From Rhea pennata (lineage: Eukaryota; Chordata; Aves; Rheiformes; Rheidae): DNA of 64,000 nt. Made by a program: the position numbers and the translations under genes. Below are positions 48,201 through 58,651 of this stretch, piece by piece (position 1 is the stretch's first letter; every line of letters begins with the position of its first letter). Under the pieces are notes generated by a model. That model did not search any database and had not been told where the DNA came from. It was given only the letters and a program-made list of their open reading frames with translations. The DNA lies in assembly GCF_028389875.1 (NCBI RefSeq), contig NC_084675.1:18562412-18626411 (forward strand), written 5' to 3'.

Positions 48201-51200
48201 CTTGAATTTGGTTCCCACATTATCTTCACTCAGATGGTTTACTCACAAAGGCTGTGATATTAAAATATATGACATGGTTTTACAGGAAAAAATATTTAAT
48301 ATGAACAGTGCACCTCATTTTTTTTCCTAGCACAAAGCATCCTGTTTAGTATAATAAAGTTCAACTTTATTGATGAATATGTAAGTTATCAGCATCTTAG
48401 AAATGCTCATGAAGCTGACACTTTTTCATTTAATACTTTGATTTTTCAAAATTTAGATAATAAACACAACTATACATTCAGGGACAATGATGTTGAAATC
48501 TAACATGTTATTTTAACATCGTGTTAGATTATATTACAACACCTTAGGGGAGTGATCTAAAGATTATAGCTAACTCTCTGAAATGGACTGTCACATGCAT
48601 ATATTTCTGGATCACAACAATAAAATCACTTTTAAAACTCAGCAATTTCTGCACTGAAGTGTCCTCTGGGAAAAATGACTTTTTTAAAAATGGTATCTTC
48701 CCATTAAAGTTATCTGATACCCATGGATAGGAGGCTTGTCCACCTTAGTGACAAGTCTCAATTAAATCTTATGTCTGTTTATACAGCTGTGTAAGAATGA
48801 GCTGCAGCTTATTTTAGCTCATGTGATCCTCCAGAAAGATAATTTATTTCCAGATAAGTTACAACATCACTCCTTTATACCTGCACTCAGGTACCAGCAA
48901 AGTCAAAACCTGAAGACAATATTGGCACTATTTGGCCTGCTGAATCCTTACTACATGTGCAAACACGCAAAACACAGAGAACATGGCTGAACTTTTAGAT
49001 GATAGGTTTAGTTTGAAGAAAGCTGAGTTTGGAAAATACCTTTTGTTTTACAAAGTGAGGAAATGCGAGTTGTTGAGCACTGTGGCTTTCCATCTTACTT
49101 TTTTTTTTTAATGTAGTCACTTTTTAGAAGAGAGACATACTTAAACCTGCTTACTGAAGACTTCTGGAAAGCAGGAATCTATTTTTAAAGTACCTGAAAC
49201 ATGTAACCTCTGTGGCAGAGCTGATTTGCAAGAAAACAGGATTTTTAAGGAAACATTATTATTTCATATCAGCTTAAATAATGATTTTACTGCCATAACA
49301 GTTCAGCATTGAGGGAACAGAGTGATGGCACAAGCAGAAAACAGGGACTTAAAGTGTGATGGTGGGGATACAGAACAGAGTTAAGCATCTGCTCCTGCTG
49401 CAGAATGGGAAGCTATGGATGCAATGCTGACTTCAGTAATACTAGGCATATTCCCAACCACTAAGCATCTGGTCGTCTTCAAGTAACACCATTGTTTTTT
49501 CTAGTGGAAAAGCTTTATCAACAACTATTTTGAAGAATCAGCTATTTATCCACACACTGTTATGGAACTATTAGCAAAATCAGTTTTTAGAAGACAACTG
49601 CACTCAAAATAAGGTAACTTGTGAGCAATGCTCTACTCAGTAGAAAATTTGCTGCTTCATGAAACTTTTCAGAATTTACTTCCAGGTTAGGTGTGGTTTG
49701 CATACAGTGCAATTTGCATGCAGGGCAGACGGTAGCCTTTAATCCTAAACTGAGCAATCATCTGGATGATAGATTAAACTGAGGTATAAAGCCCATAAGA
49801 CAGAGTTAACCTGAGGCTCCTTCTATCCAAGTCCTACAGTTCCCTAAATTAAAAATATCAAGTGAGTTTCAAAAGCGTTACTGGGTAACTCTGGCAATAT
49901 TCATTATCTTACCATGAAATTCCAGCATCGAGCTGCACATGGAACATTACAATGCACATAATGACCATCTTGTTTACCTGCAACGTCACCGTGCTACCAC
50001 TACTCCAACTTCCTCATTACATTGTAAACTGGCTGGCATATTTGGGGATACTGAAAGGTAATTGATTTCTTATGCATGTTACAGTTTAGTTACAATCTTG
50101 GTGAAGTGCTTTATCTGGATCAAGTGTAGTTTGCCTCAAGAAGATACCCATCACAAGCATCTCTGGCTTGGAAAGGCTACTGAAAATAAACTCTGGAATG
50201 CACATGTACACCTAAATGCGTGCAACGAAGCCTTTCCCCCACCAAAGACACTGAACTGAACAGGGTTCCCTTCACTGTCCAGGTTCAGTGTTTCTCTTTA
50301 CCTATCAGGATAAAAATGATGTAACTTTATGTAACGCTTTGTGAACGACAACCATATTTTATTTGGGATTTGGTCTTTAATTCGATATTAAAACCAGTCA
50401 TAAAGCCATTATTTAGTAATTGTTTCTGAAAGATAAAATATTTAGAGAGAGACTAGTTCAAATAATAGCAAGATTTAAATGTGATCTAATATTGAGAGAA
50501 ATTGGCTGGGGGTTTTTTACATCAATGGAGTAATTGTGATGGCTAACTATGCTGTAAATAGTGTTTCTTTGTCCATTCATTTGACTTTTAGCAGTGTTAC
50601 AGTTTCTTGGCTCTGTACATTTTCATCAGTGCAATCCCTTTTTTTTTGTCCCTCCCTACCCATGTACTTTTCAAAAAATTTTTGCAGTCCATTTTATGAC
50701 TCTGGCATCTTGACACTGACAAAAAATATTAATTAAAAAGTAACCTGTTCTTTATGTCCAAACTATTGGAACAATATACTGCATCAGAGAGTGTACTATG
50801 AAATATTTATAATGTAAGGGGAACTGGTAGTGAGGTATATGAATGCTGGCTTGCTTTACATTCAGGAAAATAAGATCATTCTTCTGTTCTCCACAAAAGA
50901 AAAATTGTCCTTTTAGCCTGTTTAATACCAATGTCACATTCTCTTTGTTTATTATCAAAACTTCAGGCTGGCAATACTGAAAGGCTGAAGGAAAATGCAC
51001 CTGCTTTTTTTGATTACACAGCGAATACATAGGTTTTGGTATTATCTCATTATCAATCAGGATATAAAATAGTCAGGAAACTATTAGGTTTCTAAAAACT
51101 TTCTTGAGAGGTTGATGTGATTGACCTGTGTAGGAAGAAATGATTCTCTCTGAGGCTTACCAGTAAAAGAAGGGGGAATAGATTGACTATTACAGTATTA

Positions 51201-51499
51201 TAAATAGTAGCAATGTGATCAGCAGACTACAACAAAACATTAGCATAAAAACAGCAGAGAAAACATCTGTCAGAAGTCCACTTCTCTTTGAGAATAACAG
51301 TCGCCCCACTTGGACTTTGCTGGATTTCTTACAGACCACTCACAAAGCTCACAGCCCATTCCTTTACAGGGGCAAAACAGGGACAATGAGGATACTCTCT
51401 TCCATAATGCACTTCACTGTATTTATTTAGATTTGTGGATTTTATTCAGAATTCTCTTATAACAATGTAATCACTTACATCTGGTCAGCACCCAGGGGA
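45201..51499. other. CDYL2 intron 1, first part: no further feature recognised
   Basis: 45230-45560 keeps moderate GC and CpG (shoulder of the island) with frames open on both strands but no domain. From 45.6 kb the sequence is ordinary AT-rich intron. An imperfect stem (AATCTAACA at 48497 with TGTTAGATT at 48522) was seen but is short. Confidence 0.55.
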
Positions 51500-53123
51500 T
51501 TAAAAAGGAGGACCAGTAAGCCTGAGACCCATTGTATTCAAATTAATAGCACCTATAAAAATAAATTGAATCAGCAGATATATGGGAATATGTCTTGGTT
51601 TGGAGAAGAGTTAACATGACTTCTAAGAAGAAAATCACATCTCACAGATCTCTTAAAGTCAATGAACATATGGATAAGAAAAGTTCTGGCTGATGTAAAT
51701 GGATTTTCAAAAAATCTTCTGATAAGATCCCAAAGGAGCAGCTGTTACTGAAAAAAAAAGGAGGATTGGTCATCTGGACTACTTGGTTCATAGAGAAGAA
51801 CCAAAGGAAGCAATGAAACGAGGTTATGACAGAGTTTCCAAATATCAGTACTGGGACCTGTGCTATACAACCAAATTGTAAATTATTTGAAAATAATTGC
51901 ATTTATTGCTGATAATTTACAGATTATTATTAGCATTGTCAAGAGGAAAGTTGACAGTGAAGAGCTGGATGATAAAATAGCAATTGAAATTCAGTGTTTA
52001 TAAATTCAAGCTAGTAATCAAGGGAAAAATAATCCTGACTATACATGCACAGCAATGAGCCCTTCCTACAGTAGTAGCTATTCAGGAGAGAGATCTTGGA
52101 ATCACTGTGGAAAGTTTTTGGGCGTGTCTATGCTAGGATTTTAATTTGGATCAGATGCTTTCTAAATGGATCTCCCTCTGATCCCCGTTTATCCACCTCG
52201 GCTCGCATCATGGAACAGTCTCGGAGAGCAGGGACTGCATTCCTTTCAGATGAAACTAAACCGGAAAATGTGTTCCAATTCCTAATGGGTATCCAGGCCA
52301 TGGGACCAGACTACTGCTTATCAGAGGTTAACTTCCTGAGCTGTGTGTAGTGGAAATACCAGGTCCTCAACACCTATTGCTTCATTCTATAAGTTTGTTT
52401 CTACTTGCTAATCCAGATGTGGTCTTTGAAAAAAATCAGCTCAGTATTTAAGCACAGAAAAGCAGAATTTTGGTGTTATTAAAAAAAGAACTGAGAATGG
52501 AAGAGAAGAAAATCATCTTTACATCATTGGGGAATACCATTGTGCATCTTCAGTACTGCAGTCATTTCAAGAACACAGCAGAACTAGAAACAACGCAGAG
52601 AAGGGCAAGTAAGGCATTGCAAGGTATGAATGACTGTCAGTGAAAAGGTATCTTATGATACCTCTCTGGCTGGCTGAAGAGGTGATTGAGGAAGATATGA
52701 ATGGCATGGAAAAGACAAATGGGGATGATTAGTTAATCCAGTGATGAATGCTATTTCTTACTGCACAAGAAAAGACATGCAGCAAATAAAATGATCAGGC
52801 AAATAACTAAGACAAAAGCAGTAGTTCTTCACAGTATCTAAATCAGGGAGCTCATTGTCACAGGATGTTGTGGAAGTCAAAACTATAAATGGTTTCAAAC
52901 AATGGTAAAATAGCTTCTTGGAAGGTAGACACATTTAGACCTTCAGCACAAAAAATTCTTACACTTAATTTCCAGGAGCTAGGAGGGTAGACCAAGGACA
53001 GCACTTACCCTACAGAAGCTGTTTTCCTAAGCACCCAATACTATTTTCCATTAAAACATATAAAATGTTGAGCTAGATGGACCTGTAGTCTGACCCTCTA
53101 TGGCAGTTCTTAGTTTTGTATAT
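51500..53123 (+). mobile_element. Ancient CR1 LINE, ORF2 3' half plus 3' UTR, interrupted
   Basis: Recognisable blocks in order: GGAGAAGAGTTAACATGACT (about 51602), GGATTTTCAAAAAATCTTCT with GATAAGATCCC (the reverse-transcriptase FQKAFDKVP-like region), CAGTACTGGGACCTGTGCTA, a degraded active-site region (GCTGATAATTTACAG), GAGAGATCTTGGAATCACTG, then after an insertion the ATTAAAAAAAGAACTGAGAATGG-type block, GAGAAGGGCAAGTAAGGC, AGGATGTTGTGGAAGTCAAA and the end GAGCTAGATGGACC...GTCTGACCC. The FADD-type motif region is decayed and frames are broken, so it is a dead fossil. The segment 52120-52425 is not CR1 and is treated separately. Confidence 0.8.
52120..52425. mobile_element. Sequence inserted inside the fossil CR1 (possible old DNA transposon)
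   Basis: CR1 homology stops near 52118 (GGAATCACTGTGGAAAG) and resumes near 52426 (TTTGAAAAAAATCAGCTCAG) with little CR1 lost between, so about 300 bp were inserted. It starts GGGCGTGTCTATGCTAGG, reminiscent of old non-autonomous hAT-like elements in reptiles, and the other end reversed gives a weakly similar CATCTGGATTAGCA. A degraded 8-bp duplication may flank it. It retains more CpG than its surroundings. Family assignment is a guess; the insertion itself is better supported. Confidence 0.45.
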
Positions 53124-55360
53124 ACGGCAGTCATTAAACAAATACAAGTATTGACTAAGATGTTGATATGGTCTGCAGAGATCACATACTTGCCTGACAA
53201 ATTGTGCTCTAGTATTTTAACAGATGATCACTGCTAATTAGGGGGTTCAGTCTCTGACACAGAAAAAAAAACAGTTTCTGTTTTAGAGACCTCACAGTCT
53301 AGACTTCCAACAAGATACAACAGGTGGAAGAAGCAAACAAAAGAGTAGAAGAATGGAGGAGGTTATGAAGTAATGTTAAAACAAACATTCAGGATGACGA
53401 AAAACAAAGTTCTGACTCATTGCCATAGTCTGCCTAAAGCTGGGGTAAGAGGGATGATGGTAAAATGATGGTAAACTAGAAAACATTTGAGTAAATGCAT
53501 AGATTGAGGCAACTTCTCAGATCGTTGTTATTAGAAAGCTGCATTAATGAAAGAAAATACTTCTAATGATTGAAAATAGCCTTCTCCTACTTTATGAGGA
53601 AATTATTTTGAGATCTAAAAGAGCTTACTTATAAATTTAAACATTTTTATTTTTGGATGTTCTTCACAGGTTTCCCTAATGTTGTATAGGATTGTTAGGA
53701 TACACTTATAATCTTTCAAGGTCTCATCTGAATGTAATTAAAAGAGCCACTAGCTTTCAATAAACCTACCAAATTGCTATTTTGTTATTTTCTTGCCTGT
53801 AAATGGTGATTACTAATATAATGAAATAGTCTGACCTTTAACTGACGGGTTCTACTTGTCAAATTCTTTCAGATGCACCAAAATTAACTTTTTTTGACAT
53901 CACTTTTTTTGACATCACTTTGCACTCACTACAATGACCAGTGGTGGTCTAAACTGTGATCGGATATCAGGCTTAACTATGAAGGAGAGAGCTTTGCTTA
54001 GGTATTGTACTAGTTTTAGTAATAAGAAGGGGATTACAAAACAAAGTATGACATTACATAGCTTTTTGGAAGACTATTTTGTTAAATTGGTTTGACTGTG
54101 CTAATGAACTTCCCTTGAAACGGAATACAGTTGAAATTTGCTCCCATAATATTTTTGAAACTGTTAAATATTTTCCCTTTCTGGAGGGGGTGCTGTTTAG
54201 CAGAATACAAAATCACATTATTACATCAGTACACTTGATGAATTCTTCTTACAAAAATCTTCTCAAAAGTCTGTTTGTGATAGGTTATTAGGTGTTTTAG
54301 CACACAAAATCTGATAAGATGGTGCTGGGGAATTTCTGCTAAATACAGTTCACGTGGAAACAAAATGAACAGTAAAGCTTGCTGTATTTTCAAACTCTTA
54401 AAATGCAAAAGATATTGGTCACAAAGTTTTCGGTGACATGTTTGCAGTCCCGTGCAAACATGAATGTATTTAGGATGATACAGTGCGAGAAGGCCGCCTT
54501 CAATGAGAAGTGGCTGAATTTGATTGCTTCTAACTAAGCAGACGAAGTAACAACGTTCTTGGTCCAGTTATGGCAAGATGTAATAGTGTTGGTCTAAGTT
54601 AAATAGCAACGTATGTCAAGTATCAAAATTCATCATAGGAAAGAGGATCGAGACATTCTGCATCACAAATTAAATACCAGCAATTATAGGAAAAAACACA
54701 TTTATAAACAAAAATGTTTCTGCAAAACTCCAAGGGAAAGAACCCAGAAGTTCCTGAAACAATAAATAATGGTGATCATGACTGATGAAGAACAACTGAA
54801 ACTTTACAATTTGACTGCAGTAACTGGAAACTGGATTATAATAGAATCTGGGTGCACAAACTCAAATTTTTCACAAAAATGTTAAAATAGCTGAAAAGCA
54901 GCTTCCACTCTTGTACAATTAAACACTGCCACTAGTTCATAATTTTCTTCTGTGCTGAAATGTCAGAATAAGAGTCAGAAAAGGAAACTGTAGCGATGAT
55001 GGGGAGCATGACAAAGTTTTATCCAAGTAATAACTACTATATACCTAATACTACTAATATGCTATCAATAATAGTAATACATAAGAATAATTAATACATA
55101 ATTATATAGTTGGCAAGTTACACCATAGCACAGAAACAATGCTAAACTGGAAACTGAAGGAAGTAATAGGTATCAGCTTCAGATCTCCGGCAGCAGCAAA
55201 GCAGAAGTGAGCACTTCTTAGTAAAAATCTTTGTGTATTTAGTATTCCTTGGTAGTTGCATACCAATGGAGCTAGACAGGAACAGTTCCCTATGGATGTA
55301 TAAGGCACCAACGATGCAGACCAAGACATCCTGAGCAGAGATTACAGATTTAAAATATAT
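53124..55360. other. CDYL2 intron 1 between CR1 copies
   Basis: AT-rich, short frames only, one 15-bp tandem duplication listed separately. Nothing else recognised. Confidence 0.55.
53888..53917 (+). repeat. 15-bp perfect tandem duplication
   Basis: The unit CTTTTTTTGACATCA occurs twice in succession and is followed by a third partial CTTT. Recent slippage duplication. Confidence 0.95.
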
Positions 55361-55780
55361 AGGGCTACGAAGATGATCAGAGGAATGGAGCATCTCCCCT
55401 ACTAGCAACGGCTGCGAGAGCTGGGCCTCTTTAGCCTGGAGGACTGAGAGGGGATCTTATCAATGTCTACAAATACCTTAAGAGGGTCTGTCAGGAGGAT
55501 GGGGCCGGATTTTTTTTCAGTGATGCCATGCGACAGGACAAGAGGCAACGGGCACAAACTGAAACACAGGAAGTTCCACCTGAATATAAGGAAGAACTTC
55601 TTTACTGTGAGGGTGACAGAGCCCAGAGAAGTAGAGGAGTCTCCTTCTCTGGAGATATTGAAAACCTGCCTGGATGCAACCCTGTCTAACATGATCTAGG
55701 TGATCCTTCTTGAGCAGGGGGGCTGGACTAGATGATTGCCAGAGGTCCCTTCCAACCTCAACCATTCTGTGATTCTGTGA
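55361..55780 (+). mobile_element. CR1 LINE 3' end (about 420 bp) with the terminal tail
   Basis: Starts in the last part of CR1 ORF2 (GGGCTACGAAGATGATCAGAG, then the GAGAGCTGGGCCTCTTTAGCC block) and runs through the 3' UTR to CCATTCTGTGATTCTGTGA. It is the best preserved CR1 in the window. Compared with other copies it lacks roughly 20 bp at the TGACAGAGC/CCAGAGAAG junction near 55620, and the reading frame is broken, so it encodes nothing useful. Confidence 0.93.
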
Positions 55781-56258
55781 TATACTTTTTTTGTTAATAT
55801 GGAGAAAATTAACATTTTGAGGGTACAAGAAAACAAACAGGATCTTGAAACTACTCTCTGAATGCATTAAAGAGCACACCATAAAACACAAAAGAGCCAG
55901 AGGATAAAATTTAACAAATGCAGTTTTCAAAGGAGCAAGAAATTCAGTGAGCAGTGGAAGGAAGCCCAAAAATCCATGGGTTTGGAGAATCTTAAGAGAT
56001 ACTGACCTGCAAGGACTAACGAGCCTCAGAGTAAAACTCCTCTGAAGGAAAAAATGAGCAATAAACCCTAAGCTGTGTTCTGCATGGTTTCTTAAGGGGC
56101 ATCACAGAAGTTTGAGGGTTACAACTTATTTTTAGGAAATGATGAAGGGGATGAGAAAATAGCAAGAAATAGTAGATGGAAATGGTAACCCATCAATGAA
56201 TGAAGAAAGAGACTAGATCTTTACAGCAGAAATGCAGTATGACTTCATTTCTGTCTTG

Positions 56259-56292
56259 TGTATATATATATATATATATAAAAAAAAAAAAA
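56259..56292 (+). repeat. (TA)10-11 followed by A12
   Basis: A TA dinucleotide run passes directly into twelve A residues. Simple repeat; no retroposon body was recognised upstream. Confidence 0.93.
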
Positions 56293-57122
56293 CAGAGAAT
56301 GAGTCTTAGTCAAGTATAAAATAGGCAATTCAGATGGAAAAACTTTCTAAAATGCTGAATGGCCTAATAATGTCTTATGTACAACAGAAGCCCCAGTCCT
56401 CTGTGCAAAAGCTGTACCGAGAACCCCAGAGAAGCTGTGTTTGGTAACACTGTTTTGGTACTGGGGAATTTGTGTGCTGGTGAGTTCATATATTGGGGAA
56501 TTAGCTTATTTCTTATTTCAACCCACAGAAATACTCTGTTTCTTATCAGGATAAAAAAGATGAGGGAAACCAAAGTATATAAATGCACCATCAGCCTAAG
56601 TGCCAGGCAGGCTGCCTGTGGGACCTGCCAGCAGCTAAGGGGTAGGAGAGTGCTCTGCCCCTCCTGTGTCCCCAGCACGCAAGGATCGTGTTGATGCTCT
56701 TGGAAGCAGGTTCATCCATCTCCTGCCTGCTTTTCTTCCCCTGCTGCCTTCTCCCCCACAATAGATGGCTTCTGGTGCCTTTCCCATGCACTGGCATGCC
56801 CTTGCATCAGATGACAGATTAAAGCCAGAGTGCCAAGGTGGCCTTGTCATCTCTCCCTGCTGACTAAGGCCTACACAAACAGTATGTTGCATGACATTTA
56901 TCAAATGGATCAAGATAACAAAAATTGCAAGCTAACAGGAAGACTCCTTGTTGTGTTGTGTTTTTTGTTTTGTTCTTGTACACATCACATGCTTTGGATT
57001 CTTATTCTCACCAGTCTTTTGTTAGACTGATAGCATGCACTTCCACCAAAGAACACCCCTGCTTGGTGTGTGGACTGCCAGTCATAGTTCATAATCTTAT
57101 AGGAACTGTTGTTTTTACTGCC

Positions 57123-58067
57123 TCAGAAAGCATCAAGGAATTGATGGAAGACTGTTTCTCTTAGTTGAGTAACATGTCCCCCAGCTTTGTCATGAGAGCC
57201 ACAGAGGATGCCAGATCCGTTCCCTACATTGCTTGACCATCCTACAGTCTGGCTTTCTGACATGACATTACTTACAGTATTTCCAGTGAGTGCCAGTGAT
57301 AGCACTTCTCTCATAGAAGTGGTGTCAAATATTGCAGTATGTGCATGGTTTCCAGTTATTGACAAGCTGCTGTGGGCTGTGATTTGAATTGTTCCACAAC
57401 TGTCCTGCTGTTATTTTCTTTGCTGCATCTACTCATATCAAAAACCACTGACAACCTGCTATGTTTAGAAGACAACGACAGGTCTCTTTTTAACATGAAC
57501 TGGACCTTCTATTTGTACCATGAATAATGCAGTTTTTCTCACGTGCTGTTAACTGCTGCTCTTGTAGCCTGTTTAGTATACATGAAGTCTTGCTTACTGA
57601 ACAATTAAAATGTGTAGGCTACTCTTTTACCTTGGATATGCAACCATCCTCCATTGCTGTTTTTATCTTCACCCTTTGATTTTCTACAGTCCCTTTCAAG
57701 ATATGCATCCAAAGCACAGTTCATAAGCCAAGGAGAACATTCTTTAAAGCTATTATATCCCCAAGGCACAAGACAGAATTCCTTGGGTAATTGCTGTAGT
57801 TTCTTCCTTAACATAACACTTCTGTCAAATTTCTAGTTTCCTATATTAAACTCTTAAGTTTTTGTGCAGTTCAGAACAGCTTTAACAGCACTTTCCCTAA
57901 ATACCTTTCTTACCTCCTGTCCACTTGCTGTTGCTCCTACTACCTCCAAATACAGCCATTCCAAGATCAAAAGCATCTCCACTAATCACAGGCTGAAATC
58001 TAATGGCAGCTGAGCTTTCAAAAAGGGCAGAGCCATGCGCTGAGGGTGTTTTTTTAGTACTGAGCAT
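57123..58067 (-). pseudogene. Patchwork of coding-like minus-strand frames, possible broken gene of unknown family
   Basis: Four minus-strand frames of coding-like composition follow one another: 58067-57897 (57 codons from ATG, containing FQPVISGDAFDLGMAVFGG), 57814-57605 (69 codons, containing NCALDAYLERDC), 57508-57356 (50 codons, no start) and 57410-57123 (95 codons, no start). The first two contain donor-like sites, GGAG|GTAAGA at 57914/57913 and CCAAG|GTAAAA at 57631/57630. The last two overlap in different frames, as after a frameshift. I do not recognise any family. It could be a decayed gene or retrocopy antisense within CDYL2 intron 1, or chance. Stops and frame changes mean no intact protein is encoded. 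Confidence 0.3.
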
Positions 58068-58385
58068 CACAAAGGTCTATTTTGAATTTCTATTTAAATA
58101 CATACATATATTTAAATGTATGCATGAAGGGGTACTTGGGATTGTCTAGTGGATATTTAGTGTTTGATATATCACTTATTCAATATTTGTAACGCAACTT
58201 GAGTAGTAAGCCTAAAGGTTAACAGGGGAGCTCCATGGTAAGCCTCAGCTCTAACACAGGAACTGATAGCAAGACCTATGCTTTTGTTCCCCCTCTGATT
58301 ATACAGCAGCATAATACTGCTTTGCACTACCAAATGCAGTGTAATTGAACCAGACAGAAGACAACCACGACTGTTCTACAGTCTG

Positions 58386-58400
58386 TTGTTGTTGTTGTTT
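58386..58400 (+). repeat. Short GTT repeat
   Basis: About five TTG/GTT units (TGTTGTTGTTGTTG). It accounts for the run of T residues in a minus-strand open frame here. Confidence 0.85.
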
Positions 58401-58555
58401 TCTTCTGCAGTGAATAGTCTTTAGCTCCTTTTTCTGAGACAGTTTCTTGAAACTGTGACTCAAACAGAGACATCTCTGAACGGGGTGAACCAGTAGCTGC
58501 AGCACTTCTGGGACAGAAACTGCAAACTGTTAGGAGACCGTTCCCCTTTTCAAAC

Positions 58556-58651
58556 ATGGGGGCAGCTGCTTTCGATCTGTGGCTTCTTGCTGCTATTGTG
58601 CAAGGGAACAGCACTCTGCAAGTTTCAGGAGCCACAACAGAGAGTAAGTAA
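58556..58651 (+). CDS. Small plus-strand ORF with signal-peptide-like start, ending across a splice donor
   Basis: A 31-codon ORF begins MGAAAFDLWLLAAIVQG, a short hydrophobic stretch resembling a secretory signal peptide, followed by NSTLQVSGATTE. The start context is good (AAACATGG). A strong donor (AGAGA|GTAAGT) at 58644 lies 8 nt before the stop codon, so the ORF could be the first coding exon of a secreted or membrane protein that continues downstream. No second exon or homologue was recognised. It sits in CDYL2 intron 1 on the same strand, so a chance ORF is equally possible. Confidence 0.2.
   Translation: MGAAAFDLWLLAAIVQGNSTLQVSGATTESK

Noticed and set aside
55402-55969. Open frames of 78-150 codons near 55.4-56.0 kb
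   Set aside because: Mostly CR1 3' end read in either direction; no reverse transcriptase motif is intact.
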